A DNA stretch of 64,000 bases from Brevipalpus yothersi (lineage: Eukaryota > Arthropoda > Arachnida > Trombidiformes > Tenuipalpidae): NCBI GenBank assembly GCA_003956705.1, contig QZCP01000213.1, positions 78,835-142,834 on the forward strand. Reading direction: 5' to 3'. The first letter of the stretch is position 1; every line of letters begins with the position of its first letter. Shown here piece by piece: positions 28,901-36,787 of the stretch. A program made the position numbers and the translations under genes. The notes beneath the pieces were generated by a model. The model worked only from the letters and a program-made list of their open reading frames with translations. It made no database searches and was not told the origin of the DNA.

Positions 28901-30582
28901 AAGCACTCTGGAAGAAGATGAGATGAGCAAATGAACACTCGAGATGTGAAGTTATTTCAGAGGAAAAGAGCGAAACGTTCATCACGTCTTCATCTTTCTC
29001 TCTCTCTCTCTTCCAACAGTTTTGCCTTTCTTTTTCATCACTCTTCAAGATAGTATCAAATGCGCCATCATATATGAATGGATAACGAAGTGATCATACA
29101 GAAGAGAGATCGAAAGAGTAGAACGTGGATGATGCCAAGATTTGATCTTGATCATTCATCCCTCATCTTACTAGCTTCTTCTTCCTCTCTAATCGATTCT
29201 CATCACATGCAAATGAAATGAGTGCTTATCTTCTTCATCCTTTCGGTGATTTACTCTTCTCTTCTCATTTAAACTTTACACTATCAACTTGCTTGGTAAG
29301 AGAAAGAGCTTCGACAAACACTTTTATCGAAGATGCTCAAGCAACATCTTATTTATTATTTAATATGGGAGGTGTAAAAGATCGTATTCATGTACACAGT
29401 GTTCAGATGAATGAACATGAAAGATGGGTGAAGAAGAGGAAGAGAGGGAAAAATTTTTTTTCGAACGAAATAAAAATAATGAAAAAATTCAGTAAACAGT
29501 TGATTCTGAAAATGCTACCCTTTTTCGGGTTATAACATAATATTCAATTTCTATGAATTATGAATTTATTTTTTTCTTCTTTCTATTTAATTTCTTGAAA
29601 TGAGCAACTTCTTTCCACCTTAATTGGAGTGATTCAATGGTCTAGTAAGAAGAATTTTTTCCTAATAGGCAAATTATTTTTCTCTTAAGTTTTGAAAAGC
29701 TAGTTTTTTAGAGGGAAAAATCATCTTCATCAACAATTCCCTCTAATTTTATTCGATAATTCTCTTGCCATTATTAGGATCGAAGCCAGTCATTTTTGAA
29801 GTCTTAATCTTTTCATTTTATCAACTAATAAATCAAAATTGATGAATTTTCTCTTCATTATTTACAGATTAAAATTACACGATTTAAAAATTTTAAGGCC
29901 TCCCGAGTCCATAGGAAGATACACGATGATCAAGCATAAACATCGAGCTGAGTCACCAAATAATGTCAGGTATGTTTGGGTGACTTCAATGAGGTTATTC
30001 TATTCTCAGTCAACCAGAACTAATCGCAAAAGACACGAAGATTGATTATTATTCTAATTTTATCTCAATGATTACGAAAAGAAGGCAAAGTATAACGGTA
30101 AAAATTAGTACTCAACAGTATTATCAGGAGGCGCCACTGAATGAGTTGAAAAGTTTCGAAAAGTTTTTGCTGTTCAATAGTAAATAATTAAATGCACAAA
30201 ATAATTAAATTAGATCATTATTCTCATTTTTACTAGTTTATAATTGGAAATGAAATGGAATTGTATTGAGAACAACAGATTTTATGATAAGGTTGTGATA
30301 GAATTTTTATCAGATGTTGTGTCTTTTGATAGTTCTTATCGACTGAGCTGTTTTATCATTCAATATAAAAATAAGATAAAATTCACTGATTATCGTTTAA
30401 TCCACAGAACTGCTCTCCTGAGGATGGCCAAAAGACGAGCTAGCCGAGATGGATTCAATTCAGTTCGTTATAAGATAGTTTCTCGAATTAATGAGCTTCT
30501 ACATTCTCATGTACTCGTGGATATAGATCCTATCCACAAGTGGAGTTTTCCATCACCAAATAAACTTGTAATCCATTTTTGA
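6338..30582 (+). CDS. Beta-1,4-N-acetylgalactosaminyltransferase / galactosyltransferase family protein, copy 1 (six exons)
   Basis: CDS join 6338-6953, 10013-10257, 18826-19013, 19599-19721, 29868-29969, 30408-30582 gives 482 aa with every intron GT-AG and the frame kept throughout. It is a type II Golgi enzyme of the beta4GalT family (GT7). Residues 1-28 are a basic cytoplasmic tail, about 29-53 the membrane anchor, about 54-195 a low-complexity stem, and the rest the catalytic domain. Catalytic marks: DVD metal/nucleotide motif at 319-321, WGWGGEDDD at 379-387, and metal ligands Met411 and His414 in MIKH. The four family cysteines are present (198, the Cys of NQCRA in exon 2, 314, and the Cys of YSCP). 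Leu356 sits where bovine beta4GalT1 has Tyr289; in the family, Ile/Leu there allows UDP-GalNAc use, so transfer of beta1,4-GalNAc to GlcNAc (LacdiNAc) is the inferred reaction. A second copy follows in tandem. Family assignment is firm; donor choice is inferred. Confidence 0.93.
6954..10012 (+). other. Intron 1 of transferase copy 1 (3.06 kb)
   Basis: It runs from GTAGGT to TATAG. It contains a (GA)n tract at 7681-7706 and a (CT)n tract at 7946-7977. I found no convincing exon or RNA gene in it; the short open frames are low-complexity. Confidence 0.85.
7946..7977. repeat. (CT)n microsatellite
   Basis: An uninterrupted array in intron 1 of transferase copy 1. Confidence 0.95.
10013..10257 (+). 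CDS. Copy 1 exon 2: start of catalytic domain
   Basis: The acceptor is TTATAG at 10007-10012 and the donor GTAAGC at 10258. The 245-nt exon begins by completing Val206 and carries the family block KVAIIIPYRDR followed by LHHLHPILQRQ, which forms the nucleotide-sugar binding fold. It also carries the second conserved cysteine (NQCRA). Exon length and phase equal those of the paralogue exon at 31971-32215. Confidence 0.93.
13001..13056. repeat. Compound (CT)n-(CTTT)n microsatellite
   Basis: Twenty bases of CT are followed by about nine CTTT units, in intron 2 of transferase copy 1. Confidence 0.95.
13563..13631. repeat. (GA)n microsatellite, 69 nt, in intron 2 of transferase copy 1
   Basis: An uninterrupted GA array, one of the longest in the window. 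Confidence 0.97.
18373..18416. repeat. (CT)n microsatellite
   Basis: An uninterrupted array about 410 nt before exon 3 of transferase copy 1. It is too far away to be that exon's polypyrimidine tract. Confidence 0.95.
18826..19013 (+). CDS. Copy 1 exon 3: DVD metal-binding exon
   Basis: The 188-nt exon lies between the acceptor TCATAG and the donor GTAAGT at 19014. It encodes residues 288-349 and two bases of codon 350. It includes NKGVLMNAG, the third and fourth conserved cysteines and the DVDLIP motif, whose two Asp residues bind Mn2+ and UDP in the family. Part of it (18844-18896) is base-for-base identical to copy 2. Confidence 0.95.
19014..19598 (+). other. Intron 3 of transferase copy 1 (585 nt)
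   Basis: It lies between GTAAGT and ATACAG and is AT-rich. The counterpart in copy 2 is 77 nt. No other feature was seen. Confidence 0.9.
19599..19721 (+). CDS. Copy 1 exon 4: donor-specificity and catalytic loop exon
   Basis: The 123-nt exon follows the acceptor ATACAG and ends at the donor GTGAGT (19722). It encodes LPYPYLVGG, in which Leu356 replaces the Tyr289 of vertebrate beta4GalT1, then NGYSN and WGWGGEDDD. That last motif carries the catalytic Asp and the flexible-loop Trp known from the family. Confidence 0.95.
22593..22712. repeat. 9-base tandem repeat followed by (GA)n
   Basis: The unit GATGCAGAA occurs four times in a row from about 22593 to 22633. After 40 nt a (GA)n array follows at 22671-22712. 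Both are in intron 4 of transferase copy 1. Confidence 0.9.
25880..25928. repeat. (CT)n microsatellite
   Basis: A CT array followed by CTTT-like and poly-T-rich sequence, in intron 4 of transferase copy 1. Confidence 0.95.
28831..28858. repeat. (TA)n microsatellite
   Basis: The longest TA run seen in the window, with a second short TA run at about 28881-28890. Confidence 0.9.
29868..29969 (+). CDS. Copy 1 exon 5: metal-ligand exon
   Basis: The 102-nt exon lies more than 10 kb from exon 4. Its acceptor is TTTACAG and its donor GTATGT at 29970. It encodes RYTMIKHKH; Met411 and His414 match the Met344/His347 metal ligands of bovine beta4GalT1. It joins exon 4 in phase 2 (AG|A, Arg), as in the paralogue. 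Confidence 0.93.
29970..30407 (+). other. Intron 5 of transferase copy 1, with a block shared with copy 2
   Basis: It is 438 nt long. The stretch 30127-30170 (AGG-GGCGCCACTGAATGAG and onward) aligns with 33258-33299 inside intron 5 of copy 2. Intron sequence left over from the duplication is therefore still recognisable. Confidence 0.7.
30408..30582 (+). CDS. Copy 1 exon 6: C-terminus of catalytic domain and stop
   Basis: The 175-nt terminal exon follows the acceptor TCCACAG. It encodes the family block DGFNSVRYKIV and then HVLVDIDPIHKW, and stops with TGA at 30580-30582. The same exon in the paralogue (33791-33965) is also exactly 175 nt. Confidence 0.93.
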
Positions 30583-31139
30583 TCTATTAAAAACTATCAG
30601 AGTCTTGTTTCTGTTTTCACCTGATCTGATCAGTTATTGGTATGCTGAGTTGGATGAAGTTTGACAATATCAATTAACAACAGCATTTATTTCACTCAAT
30701 TGCCCTCTCCAATTAACTTTGATTCTGCCAAGAATTGATAAATTTCATTATGATCTTGGAATAGATTCACAGTCCACTTCATTTTCAGTTTGAAATATTT
30801 TTTACTGGATTAAATTTTCATGCAAACGAAGGAAGAGAGAATGAGTCATTATTATTGTTATGATTTTTGTTTATATCGAAGAAACAGCCCAACAATGAAA
30901 CTCTAAATTTCGAGAATAATCAAATTCCTTAAATTGAAAAAAATTTCTCCAAACGGAGAGACAATGAACTCTCAAATTACTGCGGATTCAATGAATTAGT
31001 TTCATAAAATCATTTTGGGAAGTGTTTCAACTTCTTGCCGTTTCTAAGTCAATATTTTTGTCCTTTTCGATCTGCTGATAGCGTCAATACAGATGATTTT
31101 TGTCGGAAAAAATGCATCATGTCTGTAGCATCTCTCCTT
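30583..31139. other. Spacer between the two transferase genes
   Basis: This is 557 nt of AT-rich sequence. The stretch 30599-30655 resembles 34325-34385 downstream of copy 2, so it is probably 3' UTR or flank that was part of the duplicated unit. No other gene is seen. Confidence 0.6.
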
Positions 31140-31285
31140 AAAATCCAAGATAAAGGATGCTTCTTAAGAATTTGATCAATTTTTCTCACTTCAATCGACC
31201 TTATCAAGTCGCTTTTGTCGCCATGTTTTCCATACAAAATATTTAATTGTATCAATTAACACTATAAAGAGAGGTTTTATTGGAC
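31140..31285 (+). promoter_or_regulatory. Conserved 5' flank of transferase copy 2 (promoter/5' UTR candidate)
   Basis: This is the counterpart of 6189-6337: the same collinear blocks upstream of the copy-2 start codon. It marks the 5' extent of the duplicated unit that I can recognise by eye. Confidence 0.5.
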
Positions 31286-31811
31286 ATGGTTTTAATCAAG
31301 CAACCGATGTCCATTCCAGTGTTACCTTCTAAGAAAATTTCACGGTGTTCTTGGAAACATTGTCTTCGTTTTGTACCTTCCGTGCTTTGGTCACTGTTCA
31401 TTTTATCCTTATTGTTCACAACTCTGATGAATGCCATCATTTTTAGTGTCAAAAAACAACTGAGTGCTGTTGAAAATTCTATTCTGCTGATATTGTCACG
31501 CAATCGAACTGGTGAAGCACAACAATATTTACCCGAATGGTATTCAAATGGTAGTCTAGAATCGATTGGTATCGATGACCGCTTGTTTCATGAGATGAAT
31601 CGGTTCCAATCACTGTTGTTGCCAATATTATCAAATTCAACGCCTTATACGATAAGAGCGAATTTTTGTAATAATTCTTTTCTGAGTTTTGTAAATTCAA
31701 ATGGTTCCTTGGAACGGATAGATTTTGGTAGATATCAATTATTTTTGATCGATAAAAAGGATGAAACTTTGGATCACAAGGAGAGATGTCCATCGATTTC
31801 AACAGCATTAG
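31286..31811 (+). CDS. Copy 2 exon 1: tail, anchor and shortened stem
   Basis: It encodes residues 1-175 plus one base. IPVLPS, the anchor and the stem-end block NSNGSLERIDF match copy 1. The Gln-, Ser- and Pro-rich expansions of copy 1 are missing or replaced by non-repetitive sequence, which accounts for the 30-codon difference. Sequons occur at about Asn88 (NGS), Asn117 (NST) and Asn139 (NGS). The donor is GTGTGA at 31812. Confidence 0.9.
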
Positions 31812-33965
31812 GTGTGATTTTTGTCCCTGATTCAGTTTCTTTGCAATGCTGAATAATTTAGATTAGATTGGATTAGATTAGATCTAAAAGTTGGTAGGAA
31901 CATAACATCCTTTGATTTTTATATACTTAAGATCTCAAAAGTATCCACGTTCTTTTCTATTACTATTTAGTTGGTCGAATTCCAGTAGATACTGATCTGC
32001 ATTGGGACAATGAAGTTCTAGAAGAATTTCTATTGAAAGCAAATGGATTGATGTTTGGTGGTTCTTGGGAACCCTATTCTTGTCGTGCCAGATACAAGGT
32101 GGCCATTATCGTACCTTATCGAGACAGAAGAGATCATCTCCATGCTCTTCTACACCACCTTCATCCAATACTTCAACGTCAACTGATTAGCTACAGAATA
32201 TACGTGGTTGAACAGGTAATATTCAGTAAACTCAATAATTTTAACTAGACAGATATGTTTGAGACTTTCGAAGAAGAAAAAATATTTTCCCCAACAGTGT
32301 AACGAAATGAACTATGTTTGTGATGCTTCATCTTCGGTTATGAATCTAACAGAATGTGGGAAGTTTCTCGGAAATTCTGATGCATACCATAGTCTGAAAT
32401 ATTACATTCATTCAAGTGTCCATTTTTCTGATAGTTTATCCGAGTATATGGTCTTATATTACACTCTCTCTCTCTCTCTCTCTCTCTTAGTTTGGCACCG
32501 ATATATTTAACAAAGGTGTTCTGATGAATGCTGGCGTTCGAGAAGCCTTAAAAGACGGTGACTTTAATTGTTTCATTTTTCACGATGTGGACCTTATACC
32601 AGAAGATGACCGTAATCTGTATTCATGTCCATCTAATCCACGGCACATGTCGGTTGCTGTGGATAAATTTAAATATAAGTAAGCAATCATCAATTTTTTG
32701 AGCGACTCTTAAATTATTCTATTGATTGTCAATCCCATAATTTCGATCCCTACAGGCTATACTACCCTCAACTTGTCGGTGGTGTTTTTGCCATCAGTAA
32801 AGGTCATTTCATCTTGGTTAATGGCTATTCCAATTTATATTGGGGCTGGGGTGGAGAAGATGATGATATGTCCTACAGGTGAACACTCTATTCGAATATT
32901 CTGAATAGTATCTGGTTAATTTTATCTCTCTCTCTCTCCTCTTTTTCATGGTGTAACAATCAAACTAATTGCAATAATTTATTCAATCATCAACAGGTTG
33001 AGATTTCACAATTTAAAAATCACGAGGCCTCCAGATTACTTAGCTAGATACACCATGATCAAGCATGAACCTAGTGCAGAATCACCACCTGAAGTCAGGT
33101 ATGTTTGTCCTCTTTTTGTTTTTTTCAATCAATTGATGCAACTTATGCAAGCAACCAAAAATTTCAGTATCATTATTATTCATCTGCGTAACTACGAACA
33201 AAGTTTACTAACGAATCAGAAAGTTTAGTAAAGATCACTCATTAGACGTAGCAATAGAAGGCACCACTAGATGAGTTTAGATAGTTTGATAAAGTTTTAA
33301 TTGATTTTCTCTTTCTTTTATACGATTTTCCACCAAATTATTACAACCATGATTATCATCGTTGTCATCGTGTTTAGTGATCACAAGATAGATAGATAGT
33401 GAAGGTGAAAGAACTAGTGTACACAGATAACGGTTGTTCACTTTGTTGAGGTTTAGTTCAGTTTTTGATATCGATAGAAAAAAAAGTGTACGATTAAGTT
33501 GATTGAGATAGTCGCCTGACCATGAATCGAATGCGTGTGATCGAAAAAAAAATTCCATCGATAACAGATGAGAATGATTAAGATTGAAGTCATTGAAAAT
33601 AAGGATTCTCGATGAATTTACTAGGAAAAATTTTGCCATGCCATCGGTGATACCCATGAGTGCTAGAATCTTGAGCATTACATGTATCAATCTATTCATC
33701 AGGAAAGCTCACGACTAAAACGGACCGAGATCGGAGTCTACTTACATCAGATCCTAAATCTTAAATCTTAAATTTCTTTATACTTCACAGGATTGCTCTT
33801 TTAAGAACAGCTAGAAGACGATCTAGTCGAGATGGTTTCAATTCTGTTCGATATAAAATAGTTTCTCGAGTTGAAAAGCTTCTGTATACTCATATCCTCG
33901 TGGAAATTAACCCTATCCACAAGTGGCGTTTCAATTCACCAAAATCGATTGGTTTTCGCTTATGA
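31286..33965 (+). CDS. Beta-1,4-N-acetylgalactosaminyltransferase / galactosyltransferase family protein, copy 2 (six exons)
   Basis: CDS join 31286-31811, 31971-32215, 32491-32678, 32756-32878, 32997-33098, 33791-33965 gives 452 aa. Exons 2-6 have exactly the lengths and phases of copy 1 (245, 188, 123, 102, 175 nt); exon 1 is 90 nt shorter. It keeps a type II anchor (about residues 29-53), DVD at 289-291, WGWGGEDDD at 349-357, Met381/His384 and the four family cysteines. Leu326 is at the donor-selecting position, so GalNAc transfer is predicted here too. The introns are only 159, 275, 77, 118 and 692 nt. The TTG two codons upstream (31280) is not needed: 31286 is the ATG shared with copy 1. 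Nothing suggests a pseudogene: no stop, no frameshift, and all splice sites are intact. Confidence 0.93.
31971..32215 (+). CDS. Copy 2 exon 2: start of catalytic domain
   Basis: The acceptor is TATTTAG and the donor GTAATA at 32216. It encodes KVAIIVPYRDR and LHPILQRQ, with the second conserved Cys in YSCRA. The exon is 245 nt, as in copy 1. Confidence 0.93.
32464..32490 (+). repeat. (CT)n microsatellite forming the polypyrimidine tract of copy 2 exon 3
   Basis: The CT array ends in CTTAG immediately before the first base of exon 3 at 32491. The array is therefore the polypyrimidine tract of this acceptor. Confidence 0.9.
32491..32678 (+). CDS. Copy 2 exon 3: DVD metal-binding exon
   Basis: The exon is preceded directly by a (CT)n microsatellite and TTAG, so the repeat is the polypyrimidine tract. 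It encodes NKGVLMNAG, the DVDLIP motif and the third and fourth conserved cysteines. The donor is GTAAGC at 32679. Confidence 0.94.
32756..32878 (+). CDS. Copy 2 exon 4: donor-specificity and catalytic loop exon
   Basis: It encodes YYPQLVGG (Leu326 at the Tyr289 position), NGYSN and WGWGGEDDD. The acceptor is CTACAG and the donor GTGAAC at 32879. The intron before it is 77 nt. Confidence 0.94.
32997..33098 (+). CDS. Copy 2 exon 5: metal-ligand exon
   Basis: It encodes RYTMIKHEP with Met381 and His384 as predicted metal ligands. The acceptor is CAACAG and the donor GTATGT at 33099. It lies 118 nt from exon 4, against 10.1 kb in copy 1. Confidence 0.93.
33099..33790 (+). other. Intron 5 of transferase copy 2 (692 nt)
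   Basis: This is the only intron that is longer in copy 2 than in copy 1. It shares an approximately 42-nt block with copy 1. A 140-codon open frame on the minus strand (33277-33699) lies entirely inside it; its product resembles nothing I know, and I treat it as chance. Confidence 0.75.
33791..33965 (+). CDS. Copy 2 exon 6: C-terminus and stop
   Basis: It encodes DGFNSVRYKIV, then ILVEINPIHKW, and ends with TGA. The acceptor is TTCACAG. The last residues (after KSIG) differ from copy 1. Confidence 0.93.
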
Positions 33966-34594
33966 TTCACTCAATTACTGAGTGTCTGGGGTTGATCTTC
34001 AATGAATAATAATATGTTTATATTTTAATACAATCATTCTGGTTATAATTTTTCCCTCGAAAATGTGCCACATATGTCTCTTACTAGGCCTCAGTGAATT
34101 TTTAAATTCTAGACTGTATGAGAGAATCTTCAGAGGAGAGAGAAAAAATTGTATAATTCACTAGTTTGTCCAAAATTGATGAACTCTGTGACAATTTTCA
34201 AGAATTTTGCAAAAAGTTCTCATCAGAACTTAGAATTGAAATGCAAACCGATTAATCTACTGAATCATTCAGATATTAGTGAGATTCATCATGCATTTTT
34301 ATGAATTCTATTTCAACTCATTAAAGTCTTTATTCTTTCTCATCCGATATGATCTAATTATTTACTGGTATGTTACGCTATGATTGCAAATAGATAAAAT
34401 TCTAATGATCACAGCTATCCAATAGACTTAATCAAACCCGCCATTAATTCCGCGTATACTTTCTTGTTTAGCTGATTCAGAATGAAAATGTTCGAAACTA
34501 GGTAATAAATGAAAGGTGGGCTAATTGTCAGTTTAATATGATGACCAGATACATAGACCACTCGGAGAGAGATATCCGATCGATGTTATGGTGT
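33966..34594. other. Convergent 3' region between transferase copy 2 and the PR-less zinc-finger gene
   Basis: This 629-nt stretch between two stop codons on opposite strands must hold both 3' UTRs. Candidate poly(A) signals are AATAAA on the plus strand at 34504-34509 and AATAAA on the minus strand (TTTATT at 34329-34334 on plus). If both are used, the two transcripts overlap tail to tail. The signals are only hexamer matches. Confidence 0.4.
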
Positions 34595-35758
34595 CTAAGG
34601 GAGAGATTCGAGATGAAGAGTGGACAATGATCGTCGAGTCCACAAAAATTCTGGTGATGAATATCTGTTATCATGCTGAAATGGTCCAGCCATGAAGGGA
34701 TCAGTTTCATCGATCGGTAAGCCACCATACTCAGAACTACTCTCTGATTCGATTGATTGATGGAAAAGTGAATCTCTGTTCGATTTGCATGAGCTTGTTT
34801 TCCAATGGCTCTTCAATCCAGAAGTGCTGACATACGTTTTATCACATGTATGACAATGATATGGCCGCTCATTGGTGTGTGATCTTCGATGCAATCTCAG
34901 ATGAACATATTGGGCAAAAGATGCCGGACATTGGTCACATTCATATGGTTTTTGGCCAGAATGTAGTCGAAGGTGGGTGTTGAGATTGCTTGTGGATGAA
35001 AAGCGTTTATGACAAACGTTACATTGGTGTGGCTTCTCCCCAGTATGGACAAGATGATGTTTCTGAAGGTGGGCTAACTGGATGAAAGATTTTGGACATA
35101 ATTCACACCGAAATGGACGCTCTCCGGAATGTGTTCGTAAATGAACTTTCAAATTTGATAATTGACCAAAAGTTTTTGAACATATTTCACAATCATAACT
35201 CGCTTTTCGATCGCGCTTCTTGCTTGAGGAGGTTGTACAATAAAATTGATCAGAATCATGATAGCGATGATGATAATTGTGATGATAATTTTCGGTGGGA
35301 TTGATATGATTGGTATGATTGAAATGATTAAATTGTGGATCCAAGATTTGTTTTGGAGGCTCATAGATATGAGTAAATCCTGTGGAATGTTGATGAGGAG
35401 AATAGTGACACTCTATTTCAAAATGATTGGAAAAATTGAGTGAAACACTTTCTTTTGGACATCTCTTTTGACCATGATCATGGGATGAATTTTCATTGAT
35501 GTACAAATCAATTTGACTCTCATTCGATAGATGACACAAGGTATCTGGGGATGATATTAATTCCTTTGATTCGCTTAGAGGAGAAGCTGAACTTTCACTG
35601 AACAGATGCATTTTCATTTTCACTAGACGGAATTCATTTCGATCAGTATCTTTGAAACGGCTCATATTGGAATGATTGGAATAATTTTTCAAACTATAGT
35701 CCAGAGCACAGAAATTTTCCTCTACAAAATCATGTTGATTTGCGGATCTGTTCAGCAT
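34595..35758 (-). CDS. Blimp-1/PRDM1-type five-zinc-finger protein lacking a PR domain
   Basis: This uninterrupted frame of 387 aa is a nuclear DNA-binding protein. Residues 190-324 hold five fingers: C190/C193/H206/H210, C218/C221/H234/H238, C246/C249/H262/H266, C274/C277/H290/H294 and a last C2HC finger C302/C305/H318/C324. The finger sequences (KTFGQLSNLKVHLR, QLAHLQKH, RFSSTSNL) and the linkers SGERP, TGEKP, SGQKP are those of PRDM1/Blimp-1, as is the C2HC last finger. The N-terminal half is Asn/His/Ser-rich and shares CALDYSLK and EFRLVKMKMHL with the larger paralogue at 42.6-44.4 kb. No PR/SET sequence is present. A branch-point-like CTAAC and the acceptor TTTTCTCAG end an apparent 94-nt intron just upstream. 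In the spliced product a TAG lies in frame nine codons before the ATG, so this start and a complete protein are likely. Confidence 0.85.
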   Translation of the reverse strand: MLNRSANQHDFVEENFCALDYSLKNYSNHSNMSRFKDTDRNEFRLVKMKMHLFSESSASPLSESKELISSPDTLCHLSNESQIDLYINENSSHDHGQKRCPKESVSLNFSNHFEIECHYSPHQHSTGFTHIYEPPKQILDPQFNHFNHTNHINPTENYHHNYHHRYHDSDQFYCTTSSSKKRDRKASYDCEICSKTFGQLSNLKVHLRTHSGERPFRCELCPKSFIQLAHLQKHHLVHTGEKPHQCNVCHKRFSSTSNLNTHLRLHSGQKPYECDQCPASFAQYVHLRLHRRSHTNERPYHCHTCDKTYVSTSGLKSHWKTSSCKSNRDSLFHQSIESESSSEYGGLPIDETDPFMAGPFQHDNRYSSPEFLWTRRSLSTLHLESLP

Positions 35759-35782
35759 TTTCGCAAATATAAAGATGGTAAA

Positions 35783-35876
35783 CTGAGAAAAGATAAATAA
35801 TTCGTTAGATTTATTTCTATTAGGTTCACAATTTTCTGATGAAAAATTTCGTTTCGAAAACTTTATACAAACTCAC
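35783..35876 (-). other. Probable 94-nt 5' UTR intron of the PR-less zinc-finger gene
   Basis: On the minus strand GTAG|GTGAGT (donor at 35876) and CTAAC...TTTTCTCAG (acceptor at 35783) bound 94 nt, which fits the short introns of this locus. Joining the flanks puts TAG, then eight codons, then the ATG at 35758 in one frame, so the upstream exon is non-coding. This is inferred from splice-site sequence only. Confidence 0.6.
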
Positions 35877-36409
35877 CTACTTCACATCAATTGGTGTTCT
35901 TTGATTCAGGGTGAGTGAAAATATTATGTACCAATTAATCAATCCAGGCAAGTAGAGAAAGATACAAAATAATGGGACATTTACGGCTAAGGAAAATTAA
36001 CCAAGAGCTTATTGGGCTGGAGAGAAGACAAATAAAATCATAGATAGAACAATAAAAAAAATTCCACCACTTCTCATAACTGTGACAGATCTAGAATGAA
36101 TCATACTGATTCACTAATGTTTATATATATACTCATATACACATCAAATACAAGCACGAGTCGTTTTCGATCTTATATCTCTCTGTTATGTGTCCTAAGG
36201 TGTGTATGTGTCTCTTTCACCAATAATGAGCTGAAAAAAATACCATAATTTCAATTTCAATGAACTATCGATATGATGAGAATAGAGAGCTGATGCTTAT
36301 TGGGCTGATCCAACCCTTTCGTGTCTATGCTCGGTGTGTATAGATTGGCCAACATACCTGGCAACATGGTAGTCTACTTCGCCCTTTAATTTCCTTTTCA
36401 TCCCAATCA

Positions 36410-36444
<35 letters not shown>

Positions 36445-36662
36445 ATCTATCTTTCTCATTAAGCAACATTCTCTCTCTCTCTCTCTCTCTNNNNNNNNNN
36501 NNNNNNNNNNNNNNNNNNNNNNNNNNNNNNNNNNNNNNNNNNNNNNNNNNNNNNNNNNNNNNNNNNNNNNNNNNNNNNNNNNNNNNNNNNNNNNNNNNNN
36601 NNNNNNNNNNNNNNNNNNNNNNNNNNNNNNNNNNNNNNNNNNNNNNNNNNNNNNNNNNNNNN
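36410..36662. repeat. (CT)n/(CTTT)n microsatellite broken by a 172-N gap
   Basis: CT and CTTT tracts are followed by another (CT)n at 36471-36490 that runs straight into N (36491-36662). TTTCTTTC continues on the right. The assembly evidently failed inside the repeat. Confidence 0.95.
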
Positions 36663-36752
36663 TTTCTTTCTTATCTTGGGATGTGATCATCATACTGGTT
36701 ACCTTGAACTTGACTCCGAACTGTTATCATTCTCATCCTTCCTTTCTCCATC

Positions 36753-36787
<35 letters not shown>

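Larger units (their letters stand above)
19722..29867 (+). other. Intron 4 of transferase copy 1 (10.15 kb)
   Basis: It is the longest intron in the window, bounded by GTGAGT and TTACAG; the copy-2 intron at the same place is 118 nt. It holds (GA)n at 20459-20481, a 9-base tandem repeat at 22593-22633 followed by (GA)n at 22671-22712, (CT)n at 25880-25928, a short decamer repeat near 26447-26475 and (TA)n at 28831-28858. I found no nested gene on either strand. Confidence 0.8.

Noticed and set aside
31280..31285. Start of copy 2 two codons upstream at a TTG.
   Set aside because: The ATG at 31286 matches the copy-1 start in position and context.
33277..33699. A 140-codon open frame on the minus strand inside intron 5 of transferase copy 2.
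   Set aside because: There is no recognisable domain, and it lies fully in an intron that has sequence in common with copy 1, where no such frame exists.
34595..35758. The PR-less zinc-finger gene as a pseudogene or processed copy.
   Set aside because: The frame is intact over 387 codons, every zinc ligand is kept, and an apparent intron lies in its leader.
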